From positions 1 through 36,821 of the forward strand of contig NZ_FCNW02000053.1 in NCBI RefSeq assembly GCF_001544475.1: a stretch of DNA of 36,821 bases. The letters are read 5' to 3'. Shown in pieces: positions 9,217 to 18,200 of the stretch. This DNA comes from Caballeronia humi. Its GTDB lineage: Bacteria; Pseudomonadota; Gammaproteobacteria; Burkholderiales; Burkholderiaceae. The position numbers and the translations under genes were made by a program. Under the pieces are notes generated by a model that did not search any database, was not told the origin of the DNA, and saw only the letters and a program-made list of their open reading frames with translations. Each line of letters begins with the position of its first letter. The stretch's first letter is position 1.

Positions 9217-10494
9217 TTAGAGACGCAGATCGCTCGATGCTGCCGGCAGCAGGTACTTCAAGTCATAAAGCACGTGCTCGGGCTTGTTGAACACGCGAAT
9301 CGCGTCCTCGCCGAGTTCCTGGAACCGCGTATGCGCGACGGCGAGAATGGTCGCGTCGTAGACGCCCTTGCCCGGATGCTCGATCGGGTCCAGGTTGTAC
9401 TCGTGACGCGCTTCTTCTTTCGAGACCCACGGATCGTAGACATCGACTTCGACTCCGTACTCACGCAGTTCCGCGACGATGTCCACCACTCGCGTGTTGC
9501 GCAGGTCCGGGCAGTTTTCCTTGAACGTCAGGCCCATGATCAGCACGCGCGCACCGGCGACGCCGATCTGGCGCTTGGTCAGCGCCTTCACGAGCTGCGC
9601 GGCGACGTAGCCGCCCATGCTGTCGTTCAGGCGGCGGCCCGCAAGAATGATCTCCGGGTGATAGCCGATCGCCTGCGCCTTGTGCGTCAGATAGTACGGG
9701 TCCACGCCGATGCAGTGGCCGCCGACCAGGCCCGGACGGAAAGGCAGGAAATTCCACTTCGTGCCGGCGGCCTGCAGGACCGATTCCGTATCGATGCCCA
9801 TCTTGTTGAAGATGATCGACAGTTCGTTGATCAGCGCAATATTGACGTCGCGTTGTGTGTTTTCAATGACCTTGGCCGCCTCGGCGACGCGGATGCTGCT
9901 CGCCTTGTGCGTGCCCGCGACGATGATCTCGCGATACAGCCCGTCGACGAGTTCGGCGATTTCCGGCGTCGAGCCCGATGTGACTTTCTTGATGTCCGTC
10001 ACGCGGTGGGTCTTGTCGCCCGGATTGATCCGCTCGGGGCTGTAGCCCACGAAGAAATCGACGTTGAACTTCAGGCCCGACACGCGTTCGAGAACCGGCA
10101 CGCATTCTTCTTCCGTCGCGCCCGGATACACGGTCGATTCATAGATGACGACGTCGTCCTTCTTCAGCACGCTGCCGATGGTCTGGCTCGCGCCGATCAG
10201 CGGGCTCAGGTCGGGACGCTTGTATTCGTCGATCGGCGTCGGGACCGTGGCGATGTACACGTTGCAGCTCTTCAGCTCGGCGACATCCGCCGTGAACTTC
10301 ATGCCCGTGGCGGCGGCCAGTTCTTCGTCGCTGATTTCGAGCGTGACGTCACGCCCTTCACGCAGCGCCGAGATGCGCGCATTGTTGATGTCGAACCCCA
10401 CGACCGGGCGACGCTTGCTGAATTCGACAGCAAGCGGCAACCCGACATAACCCAGACCTACGACGGCGACTTTCAGCTCGTTTAACGAGTGCAT
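9217..10494 (-). CDS. UDP-N-acetylhexosamine 6-dehydrogenase (TviB/WbpO type)
   Basis: A 425-aa nucleotide-sugar dehydrogenase. It performs the NAD-dependent four-electron oxidation of a UDP-HexNAc to the uronic acid (UDP-GalNAcA or UDP-GlcNAcA). The Rossmann motif GLGYVGLP lies at residues 13-20, and the catalytic cysteine is Cys261 in GGHCIGVDPYY. The style (YSPERINPGD, GLTFKENCPDLRNT) is that of the TviB, VipA and WbpO group rather than UDP-glucose dehydrogenases. The ATG at 10494 follows AGGGG. It is the second gene of the EPS operon and is paired with the epimerase downstream. Confidence 0.9.
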   Translation of the reverse strand: MHSLNELKVAVVGLGYVGLPLAVEFSKRRPVVGFDINNARISALREGRDVTLEISDEELAAATGMKFTADVAELKSCNVYIATVPTPIDEYKRPDLSPLIGASQTIGSVLKKDDVVIYESTVYPGATEEECVPVLERVSGLKFNVDFFVGYSPERINPGDKTHRVTDIKKVTSGSTPEIAELVDGLYREIIVAGTHKASSIRVAEAAKVIENTQRDVNIALINELSIIFNKMGIDTESVLQAAGTKWNFLPFRPGLVGGHCIGVDPYYLTHKAQAIGYHPEIILAGRRLNDSMGGYVAAQLVKALTKRQIGVAGARVLIMGLTFKENCPDLRNTRVVDIVAELREYGVEVDVYDPWVSKEEARHEYNLDPIEHPGKGVYDATILAVAHTRFQELGEDAIRVFNKPEHVLYDLKYLLPAASSDLRL

Positions 10495-10539
10495 GGTTTC
10501 CCCTGTTTTTTTTGGTGCCGCGTCTTGTCGAACCCACGG

Positions 10540-10565
10540 CCGAGGTTCAGCAGCTGTGAACTCGG
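10540..10565 (-). other. Intergenic hairpin after kinase gene
   Basis: CCGAGGTTCA and TGAACTCGG can pair around a short loop, with one bulged G, in the 87-bp gap between the kinase and dehydrogenase genes. No T-tract follows directly. It could tune expression between the first gene and the rest of the operon. Confidence 0.35.
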
Positions 10566-10581
10566 CGGGCCAAGCGCGCGT

Positions 10582-12822
10582 TTATTTCGTTGAATCGGAG
10601 TAGTAGGCTTCGTATGCGTAGTTGCCGTACCGGCGTGACTGGGCGTAGTTGCCACGATTCACCTTAAAGCCGTTAAGCAAGATGCCTTCGACCTTCGAGC
10701 CGGTTTGCGCGAGACGCTTGACCGATTCCGAGATCTCGCCGGCACGCGTATCGGCGAAACGCGCGACCAGGAAGATCGAGTCGGCGACGGGCGCCATCGT
10801 TGCGGTATCGGAGACAGCCAGGATCGCGGGTGCATCGAGCAGGACGATGTCGTATTGCTCCGACGCGGCGCGAATTGTTGCCCTGAAATTGGCGCTCAGG
10901 AGCAGTTCGGCCGGATCGCGCGGATATTCACCGCACTGCAGGACGTCGAGATTCGGCAACACTTCCTTGTGCACGGTGTCGTCGAGCGAACGATTTCCGG
11001 CGACGAGATCAGCTAGGCCAGCACCACGCGGCAAACCGAAGTACTGGTTCAGATGGCCGCGGCGCAGGTCGCCGTCGATCAGCAGCACGCGCTTTCCGCC
11101 AGCAGCCATCAAGGTGCTCAAGTTCGCCGACAGGAACGACTTGCCGATCCCCGGCAGCGGTCCCGCGAGCATCACGACGTTGTTGCGATCACCGTTCAAC
11201 GCGAACTGGAGCGAGGCGCGCATCGTGCGCAGCGCTTCGACTGCCGGGTCCATCGGGAAGCGGTTCGCCAGAGCCAGCGGTTCTTCACCCTTGCTCGACA
11301 TGCGGCGCGTCAGTTCGTGCTGACGGTCGCTGACCGGGATCGTCGCGTAGACGCTCAGGCCAGTGCGCGCTTCGAGCTCTTCCGGATCGGCGACGCCTTT
11401 GAACAGGAAATCGCGCAGGAAGGCCAGACCGACACCGATGAGCAGACCCAGCACGGCGGCCACGAGCAGAATCAGCGACTTCACCGGCTTGACCGGCTGC
11501 TCGGGGACGTCCGCGTTGTCGAGCAATGTCACGGAGGCAGACTTGCCGGCCTTGACCAGACGCAACGTTTCGATGTTGTTACGCAACGCCGCGTACATAT
11601 CGGAGCTGACACGCATGTCGCGCATCAGGCGCAGCGCACCTTGCTCGGCCGACGGCATCGCCCGGACACGGGATGCGAGGGTTTCGACGTACTTGTTGGT
11701 ACCGGCGATCTGCTGGTCGATCGCTGCCACGCTCGGGTGTGACGGCGCGAAACGCGCGGTCAAGTCCTGGCGCTGGCGCCTTAGGTCAGCGAGGCGCGTG
11801 TCCGCTTCGGTGGCCTGTCTCAGAATGAGGCGGCCCTCTTCGTCCGCGTCCAGCAGGCCGTGGTTGTTGCGATACTGGTTGTAGGCGTCTTCGGCCTGCT
11901 CCATCTGACGCTTAGCCGTCGGCAGCTGCTGCTCGAGATAAGTCAGCGACTTCTCAGCATTGGCGCCCTTCTGGTTCACGTTCTGGCGGATGTACTCTTT
12001 GCCGATCTCGTTCAGGATGGTGCTCACGAGAACCGGATCGCTGCCGTCCAGAGAGACGCCGACCACATTCGACTTGTTGCCTTGCTCGCTGACCTGGAGG
12101 CGCCTTTGCAACTGCTCGAGCGTCTGCTGGCGCGAATGGCGCATCAGGTTGAACGTCGCGCCGTTCTCACCGTCAATCTTGCTCACGAGCAACGTAACGG
12201 GGCCGTGACTGCTTTCGAACTGCTCTTCGACGCCGACCCGACCGGTGAGCGGCTGCTCGATCCCCGGTCCGCGCAACTGGTATTGGCCGCTCGACAGCGC
12301 GGTGACGGTGTAGCCGGCGCCCTCGTCCTTCTTGGGCACTTCAAATGTCGCCACGTTGATCGCTTCGTCGGCCCACACAAAGCCGCCCCATCCGAAGAGT
12401 CCGGGCGCGAGCCGCGCGTCGTTGTGACGCGAGATCAGGCCGCCGAACACCGGCAGGCGCTTCGGCTCGGCTTCGATATAGAGCTTGAGCGAATCCACCG
12501 TCTGCATGGCGATGGATTTCGAGCGCAGGATCTGCATCTCGCCTTCGGCCGAAGACTTTTCCTCAAACATCGACGACGCATTGCGCACCAGGTCTTTTGA
12601 GTCCGGGAGCGTGGTCGTGCTGTTGTCTTCCACCTTGACCGAGATGTTCGCCCGGTAGACGGGTGTCGCGCAGAACGCGTACAGTCCGCCCATCACGATG
12701 AAGAGCATCGTCGTCGCGATGATCATGACGCGGTGATTAATCAACGTGTCGATGATCGATCCTGGATCGAATTCATCGTTACGCTCCAACAATACCTCTG
12801 ACGCTTGATTTTTATGTTTCAT
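10582..12822 (-). CDS. Polysaccharide copolymerase / tyrosine autokinase (Wzc, BceF, EpsB type)
   Basis: A 746-aa inner-membrane protein that controls chain length and export of Wzy-dependent polysaccharides. The N-terminal Wzz domain has a membrane segment near residues 33-55 and a long periplasmic coiled-coil region. A second membrane segment (LILLVAAVLGLLIGVGLAFL) precedes the cytoplasmic BY-kinase domain. That domain has Walker A PGIGKSFLSANL from about residue 557, Walker A' VLLIDGDLRRG near 580 and Walker B IVLLDAP near 660. The last 22 residues hold six tyrosines, the usual autophosphorylation cluster. ATG 12822 is preferred; a GTG two codons upstream is possible. It is the first gene of the operon. 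No low-molecular-weight phosphatase partner is present in the window. Confidence 0.92.
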   Translation of the reverse strand: MKHKNQASEVLLERNDEFDPGSIIDTLINHRVMIIATTMLFIVMGGLYAFCATPVYRANISVKVEDNSTTTLPDSKDLVRNASSMFEEKSSAEGEMQILRSKSIAMQTVDSLKLYIEAEPKRLPVFGGLISRHNDARLAPGLFGWGGFVWADEAINVATFEVPKKDEGAGYTVTALSSGQYQLRGPGIEQPLTGRVGVEEQFESSHGPVTLLVSKIDGENGATFNLMRHSRQQTLEQLQRRLQVSEQGNKSNVVGVSLDGSDPVLVSTILNEIGKEYIRQNVNQKGANAEKSLTYLEQQLPTAKRQMEQAEDAYNQYRNNHGLLDADEEGRLILRQATEADTRLADLRRQRQDLTARFAPSHPSVAAIDQQIAGTNKYVETLASRVRAMPSAEQGALRLMRDMRVSSDMYAALRNNIETLRLVKAGKSASVTLLDNADVPEQPVKPVKSLILLVAAVLGLLIGVGLAFLRDFLFKGVADPEELEARTGLSVYATIPVSDRQHELTRRMSSKGEEPLALANRFPMDPAVEALRTMRASLQFALNGDRNNVVMLAGPLPGIGKSFLSANLSTLMAAGGKRVLLIDGDLRRGHLNQYFGLPRGAGLADLVAGNRSLDDTVHKEVLPNLDVLQCGEYPRDPAELLLSANFRATIRAASEQYDIVLLDAPAILAVSDTATMAPVADSIFLVARFADTRAGEISESVKRLAQTGSKVEGILLNGFKVNRGNYAQSRRYGNYAYEAYYSDSTK

Positions 12823-12877
12823 GGACACGTCTCGTCACGTGGTTTTCTTTTGACCGCGCAGGCACGCGGATTCGAAC

Positions 12878-12897
12878 GAGGGATAAAAACATCCCTC
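12878..12897 (-). promoter_or_regulatory. Leader hairpin upstream of EPS kinase gene
   Basis: GAGGGAT-AAAAAC-ATCCCTC gives a perfect 7-bp stem about 55 bp before the start codon. On the minus strand the loop is T-rich. It lies in a predicted long 5' leader and could be a regulatory RNA structure. A second small dyad (CCTTCC-GAA-GGAAGG) lies at 12958-12972. Confidence 0.45.
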
Positions 12898-13180
12898 TCG
12901 TCCGCGCGCGACCAATATGGATTGATCGTCGGATGAGAAATCGGCTCGAAGGAACATCCTTCCGAAGGAAGGCTTTATCTACGAATTCGGCAAACTAAAG
13001 CGTCGACTGGTTTTTAAACTATTCATCGTTATTTTCCTCTGGAAAACGTTCCCCGAGACGATTAAACAATAATCGCCCTTTTCCCAGACGCAACGATACG
13101 GCACAAGGGCGCACCAAGTATGCGCGATAGTGCACACAAATTAACCCCGGCCTTATCCGGCTATAAGCGGACGCGCAAAC

Positions 13181-13210
13181 GTTTTACGAAAAAATTATCA
13201 ATTTTGTAAA
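13181..13210 (-). promoter_or_regulatory. Candidate sigma-70 promoter of EPS operon
   Basis: On the minus strand TTTACA (13210-13205) and TAAAAC (13186-13181) are separated by 18 bp in AT-rich DNA. This would give a leader of about 350 nt that contains the hairpins at 12958-12972 and 12878-12897. The region is partly symmetrical, so promoter activity on the other strand is also possible. Confidence 0.4.
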
Positions 13211-13216
13211 ATAGGG

Positions 13217-13254
13217 AAAACCATAAAATGTCCGACAAGACATATTATGGTTTT
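13217..13254. promoter_or_regulatory. Large AT-rich inverted repeat, likely operator
   Basis: AAAACCATAAAATGTC at 13217-13232 and its near-complement at 13239-13254 form 16-bp arms with one mismatch around a 6-bp centre. It lies 7 bp upstream of the candidate -35 box of the EPS promoter, so a binding site for a transcription activator or repressor is more likely than a terminator. Confidence 0.55.
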
Positions 13255-13295
13255 CACGCAAAATACTGTGGGATATCTAACAGAAGAATAAGAAT

Positions 13296-13329
13296 CAGCA
13301 TGAGCGGCAAAAGCCGATGTGCTGTTTTT
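13296..13329. terminator. Bidirectional rho-independent terminator
   Basis: CAGCA-TGAG-CGGC-AAAA-GCCG-ATG-TGCTG forms an interrupted stem. It is followed by TTTTT on the plus strand and by ATTCTTATTCTT on the minus strand. It would end transcripts of the beta-helix gene at 13426-14574 before they reach the EPS promoter. Confidence 0.6.
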
Positions 13330-13380
13330 GAGGCAGGAATGTGAAACGCGAAGATTGGGCAGGACCCAGTCAAACATCGA

Positions 13381-13408
13381 GGGCGCGATCCGTCGCGGTA
13401 TCGCGCCC
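13381..13408 (-). terminator. GC stem-loop after beta-helix gene
   Basis: GGGCGCGAT and ATCGCGCCC form a perfect 9-bp stem with a 10-nt loop, 17 bp after the stop codon of the beta-helix lipoprotein gene. It lacks a strong T-tract, so it may act together with the hairpin at 13296-13329. Confidence 0.5.
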
Positions 13409-13425
13409 CCGCCGAAACACTTACA

Positions 13426-14574
13426 TCAACCGATCTTTGCGCCGGTGACCGTCACCGTCGGGCCGGCCTTGTCCCAGTCGGCCAGGATCATCGCGCGCTT
13501 CCAGACCGGATTGGTGCTGGTAATCGACCCCTTTACAACGCGACCTTCCAATTGCAGTGCCTCGACGTTGAATGCACCGCCGGGGCTGCCCGTATCCGTA
13601 TGACCGGAGATGCTGACACTGACCGTCTTGCTGACCGGGCCCGGAAAGGCCGCGAGCCAAATTTGAATTCCGCCGCCGGCGCAGTTTTTTGTCGTCGGAT
13701 TGACGATGCGGATATTTTCAATCACGGCGGTATTGTCATTAGGCTCGATATCGAGACCGGCGCCGGGTTGCGTTCCTCCGATGTTTTCCCAAAGTGGTGT
13801 ATTGAACGTGATCCCGCTGCCGCTAATGATCGATACACCTTGACGACGGCAACCGCTCGCGTGGTGAGAATTGATTGTAATGTTCTTGCTGTAGACGTTG
13901 CTTCGCTGTTCGCTATTATTGATATAAATACCGTCGCCCCAGCAATTGATCGTGGTTGGCGACGTGATGGTGCAATTCGTCGAGCCGTAAATCGAAATCC
14001 CCATTCCCCATTCACCCGTCTTCGACGAATTCAATTCCTTGCTGCCGTCGAGATACGGACTTTCGAGCGTGACATTATCCACGTCCCAGATACGCATGAT
14101 TTCATAATTTTGCGTATTGTGCGGTAGCAACTTGATCGACGCGCCGCTTGCAAAACGGATGTGACTGTTGGTGCGCAGATTTAGACCGGATGTATCGATA
14201 CGGGACTTTCCGGTAATCAGCAGGATCTGCCCGACCGAGCCGTCGATGGCGCGCTGGAGCGCGTCGAGATCGTTGGTGACGCCGTCGCCCTTCACACCGA
14301 AAGACGTGTCGAGCAGGACGCCCGAGGTGTTGGCCGGTGTGGTCGCGACCGGAGTGCCTGCCGCTGGTGTAGAACTGGCGCCGCTCGAGGACGAACCGCC
14401 ACGGCGCCGGCTTCGGTTCGCTACCGCGTCGAGTTCTGAAGGATCGCTGCCGCCGCCGCAGGCGGCCAACACGAGCGCGCCGCTGCCGGCCAATATCGAC
14501 GCTAGGAATTTACGACGGACCACGAGTCGATCCTCGCCAACTCGGGAATGTTGAGCTGATGTCTTCTTAAGCAT
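13426..14574 (-). CDS. Beta-helix (pectate-lyase-like) predicted lipoprotein
   Basis: A 382-aa exported protein. The N-terminus has a twin-arginine-like stretch (RRKFLASILAGSGALVLAAC) ending in a lipobox LAAC, so it is probably a Tat- or Sec-exported lipoprotein. A Ser/Gly/Pro-rich linker follows to about residue 85. Then comes the pectate-lyase-superfamily domain (FGVKGDGVTNDLDALQRAID) and beta-helix rungs. It is clearly paralogous to 1179-2201, with shared blocks such as GEWGMGISI, CWGDGIYI and SGCRRQGVSIISG. A polysaccharide lyase or hydrolase acting on the EPS at the cell envelope is likely, but no catalytic residues can be assigned from sequence alone. It is transcribed towards the EPS operon but separated from it by terminators. 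Confidence 0.8.
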   Translation of the reverse strand: MLKKTSAQHSRVGEDRLVVRRKFLASILAGSGALVLAACGGGSDPSELDAVANRSRRRGGSSSSGASSTPAAGTPVATTPANTSGVLLDTSFGVKGDGVTNDLDALQRAIDGSVGQILLITGKSRIDTSGLNLRTNSHIRFASGASIKLLPHNTQNYEIMRIWDVDNVTLESPYLDGSKELNSSKTGEWGMGISIYGSTNCTITSPTTINCWGDGIYINNSEQRSNVYSKNITINSHHASGCRRQGVSIISGSGITFNTPLWENIGGTQPGAGLDIEPNDNTAVIENIRIVNPTTKNCAGGGIQIWLAAFPGPVSKTVSVSISGHTDTGSPGGAFNVEALQLEGRVVKGSITSTNPVWKRAMILADWDKAGPTVTVTGAKIG

Positions 14575-15068
14575 TCAAGTCTTCCAGCTATGCCGGCGCG
14601 ATCAAAAGCCCAAACCCAGGCACGACCTCAACCACACAGGCGTTTAAAAGGGGAAATCAAGCGGGATAACGGGCGCAAAAGCCCGAGCGCTTGCGTACGC
14701 GTTGTCTGGCGTAATCGGCGATGCGAAAACGCGCAGGTGCGAGCGAATTCCCGAAGCGTTTCTCCGCTTTAAAAGCGAAGCAAAGCTTCAGGGGGTAAAG
14801 CAGGTCTCTTCCAGGAAGGGGCGCTACGGCTGCAATTCGATGGAGCAATATATACCGATGAAAAACTTAAACCGATAGCTGATCGATAACTTATTACCGA
14901 CTTTGAATGATCGTATCAGATTACCAATTGTGATTCCACGTTACACTTGTTTCAAAACGTACGTCATATAATCTGATGATTTAGTTAGCGCGGGATAATT
15001 TGCTGTTCCGTCAGAATTTACATGGTCATAGATACCGATTTAATTTGTCAGCTTACTTAGGGTTTAAA

Positions 15069-15101
15069 CGGTATGAAGAATATTTAGACGTACTCATACC
15101 G
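15069..15101. promoter_or_regulatory. Inverted repeat CGGTATGA-N17-TCATACCG
   Basis: Perfect 8-bp arms, each also next to a GGTTTAAA copy (15061-15068 and 15104-15111). The arrangement resembles an operator for a dimeric regulator. No regulator gene is adjacent, so the partner is unknown. Confidence 0.4.
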
Positions 15102-15202
15102 CCGGTTTAAATCCGGCTTTAAAACATATGAGCAATTTATTTGAAAGGAGGGATTTAAAGCGGGGAATTGCGCCTGAATCGCTCGTGGATTCCAGGCGTA
15201 TG

Positions 15203-15235
15203 GCGGGCGCGGCGGAATCACTTTGCCGCGCCCGC
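15203..15235 (-). terminator. Strong GC stem-loop after synthetase gene
   Basis: GCGGGCGCGGC and GCCGCGCCCGC form a perfect 11-bp stem with an 11-nt loop, 8 bp after the stop of the adenylation-carrier-thioesterase gene. There is no T-tract, but its position favours a terminator or 3' stabiliser. Confidence 0.55.
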
Positions 15236-15243
15236 GGCGCTCG

Positions 15244-18200
15244 TCAGGCGTCGGTCAGCCGGCGCGCGAGCGTATCTGCGACCGTCGCAAGGTTCGGCTC
15301 GACGACGAGATCGGTATGCTTGCCGTCGACGTTCTTCACCATCAGGCCCAGGCGCGCGACCCGCTGCCAGACCGGCAAAGGATCGCCTTGCCCGTCTTCT
15401 TTGATAGACGCCCGCACGTAGACGATCGGGCTGCCGAGGTAGCGGCGCGGCCGATAAGTCGCCATCGCAACGCGCATCGACTCGCGGACTTGCCGCAGCA
15501 CCGGCGGCAGGCCCTGCGTATCGGAGGCGGGCTTGCAGGCCATCTTGCCGAGCCGTATGCGAATGCGGTCGGCGGCGCCTGACAGTCTCTCCTTCACGTA
15601 GTCCAGGCGCTCGCGCGCGGAAAGCTCCCTGAACGTACGTACGCGCTCCGCCATTACCTGCGACTGGAAACGCATCCATGCCGGCAGTGGCAGATAGCGC
15701 TCGTTAACGTAGGTGTCGAGCAGGCACAGCAGCTCGATCTTTTTGCCTGCCGCGATCAGCTGCTGTGCGATCTCGAAGGCCACCAGCCCGCCGAATGAAT
15801 AGCCGACGAGCGCATACGGGCCACTCGGCTGCACGGCGCGCATCTGCTCGACGTAGACGCGCGCCATCGATACGACGCAGCGCTGCGGTTCCTGGTCGCC
15901 GTCGAGCCCGCACGCCTGCAGGCCGTACACCGGCCGCTCGCTTTGAAGCGTGCCGGCGAGCGTCAGGCATTCCATCACCGAACCTGTGATGCTGTGGACC
16001 ATGAAGACCGGCCGCCCGCGCCCCGCGCGCATCGGCACGAGGTTCGGACGTGCGCCCTGCACGACGTCTTCAACGATGACCGCCGCGAGCCGCGCCACGG
16101 TCGGCGCGATGATGAGCGTCGCGAGCGGCAAGGTGCGTCCGGTAGCCCGCTTGACCTCGGCGAGCATTTGCGCGGCGAGCAGCGAATGGCCGCCGAGCTC
16201 GAAGAAATTGTCGTCGAGACCGATCGGCGAGAAGCTGAAAAGCTGCTCCCAAAGTGCGCGCAGATAGGTTTCGGTTTGTCCGGTAGACTCGCCCGGTTCC
16301 GGTAGCTCGCGACGCTTGCGGGCAAGCGCGGGATGCGCGCTGATCTTTTCGACGCACCCTGGATTCGCCAGCGACAACAGATTGCGTACCGGCAAGCCAT
16401 TCACGGCATCGCGCGCGGCGGCTTCTGATGCCTTGCCGTTATGCGTGAACGGTAGCGCTTCCACTTCGGCGATCACATCCGGCACGAGCGCCGCCGATCC
16501 CTGCCGCATTAGCTCACGCCGTACGCGCGAAGCGAGCGCGGCGCTCATGCGCGCGTCCTGGCGCAGCACGAGCAGCAGCACGACGCGCTGGCCAATGACG
16601 CTCGTTTCGTCGGGCGCTTGAGCCACGACCATCGCCTGATGGATCTCGGCGATATCGCTCAGAATGCGATAGATTTCGCCCGGGCTCACGTTGATGCCGC
16701 GCACGTTCAGTACTCCGTCGCTGCGACCGTGCAGGCGCGCAGACCCCTGCCCTGAGAACTCGATGATGTCGCCGTGCGTCCATACACCCGGATTAGCTTT
16801 GAAATAGGCAGCATGGAAGCGTGAACCGTCCGCGTCGCCGAAGAAGCCTAGCGGACGCGACGGGAACGGATTCACGCAAACCAGCTCACCGGTCATGAAG
16901 GTCGACACGCCCTGGTCCCACGCCTGCACATCGAGCCCGAGGCTCTTGCACTGTGCCTCGCCCGCATGGACCGGAAGGTTTGGATTACCGAGTACGAAGC
17001 AGCCGATGATGTCGGTGCCGCCTGAAATCGATTGAAGCTGCAGCGGCTTGACGTGCTGGTTCACCCATTCGAACTGTGTGTCGTAGAGCACGGCGCCCGT
17101 CGACATCATCGCGCGCAACGCATCGAGTGCGAACTGCTTGGCCGGTTCGAGACCCGCGTCCTCGCTCATCTTGAGATAAGCGGGGCTCGTGCCGAACACG
17201 GTCACGCGCTCATCAGCGACGAGGCGCCAAAGCGTGTCGACTTCGGTCACAGGCCCGTCGTAGGTGACGATCTCGACGCCCGATGCCAGCACCGACAACT
17301 GCCAGTTCCACATCATCCACGAGCAGCTCGTGTGGAAGTAGAGCTTGTCGCCGGGCCCCAGATCGCTATGCAACTGGTGCTCTTTCAGATGCTCGAGCAG
17401 CGTGCCGCCCGCCCCATGCATGATGCACTTGGGCTTTCCCGTCGTGCCCGACGAGAACATGATAAAAAGCGGGTGATTGAACGGAAAGTGCCGCCATTCG
17501 AACTGCCCGGCGTCGCCCTTGACGATGAGATCACGCAGCGAATGCTGAGGCTGGCTGACCGTACTCGGCAAAGGCGTCTCGTCGAGGCAAACAAGATCTG
17601 TGAGCGTCGGCAAGGCCCCCGCCACCGCGGCGACGTGCGCGGCGATCGAACCGGCCGTGTCGAACGAGCGCTGCGTCGTGTGCGCGAACAGCATGCGCGG
17701 CTCGATCGGCGCGAAGCGGTCGAGGATCGCCTGGACGCCAGTCTCAGGGGCGGCGGTCGAAAGCGTGGCGCCGAGCGCCGTCACAGCGAGCGCCGTGATG
17801 ATCGCCTGGGCGTCGTTGCGCATCATCGCGACCACGCGATCGCCCGGACGCAATCCAAGCTCGCTCAGCGATTGCGCTAGCCGCGCGACGCGATCGCGCA
17901 GATCGCCGCGCGTGATGCTTTCGCGTCGACCATCGGCATAGCGCGCCGTCAACGCCGGTGCTTCGTCGGGTGCGATCTTGCGGCCGAGCAGGCTTTGCGC
18001 GTAGTTAAGCTCGACGTTCGGAAAGAAGCGCGCGGTCTCGCATTCGTCGCCGACGCAGGCCGGCTCCGGCCGGCCCGACCACTCCATGCCTTCGGTCCAT
18101 TGCAGGAAGAACGGCCAGAAACGGCGGAACTCGCGCGTGGTGTAGGCGTGCAGTGCCGGATAGTCCCCAAAGCGCTCGCCGCTTGAGGCTTCGAGCGCTG

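Larger units (their letters stand above)
14575..15243. other. AT-rich intergenic region
   Basis: No convincing gene. The part at 14830-15130 is markedly AT-rich compared with its surroundings, as expected for an H-NS-type silenced promoter region. It should hold the promoter of the beta-helix lipoprotein gene. Dyads are listed separately. A ribosome-site-like AAAGGAGGG at 15143-15151 has no start codon at the right distance. Confidence 0.5.

Noticed and set aside
9151..10485. Plus-strand open frame of 444 codons
   Set aside because: Antisense to the UDP-sugar dehydrogenase, with low-complexity Arg/Asp-rich sequence and no motif.
13217..13254. Rho-independent terminator at the large dyad
   Set aside because: The stem is AT-rich, there is no proper T-tract after it on the minus strand, and it sits directly upstream of a promoter-like sequence.
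15128..15421. Small plus-strand gene starting in the AT-rich gap
   Set aside because: It runs through the terminator hairpin into the antisense of the synthetase. No ribosome site precedes its start, and the AAAGGAGGG lies inside the frame.
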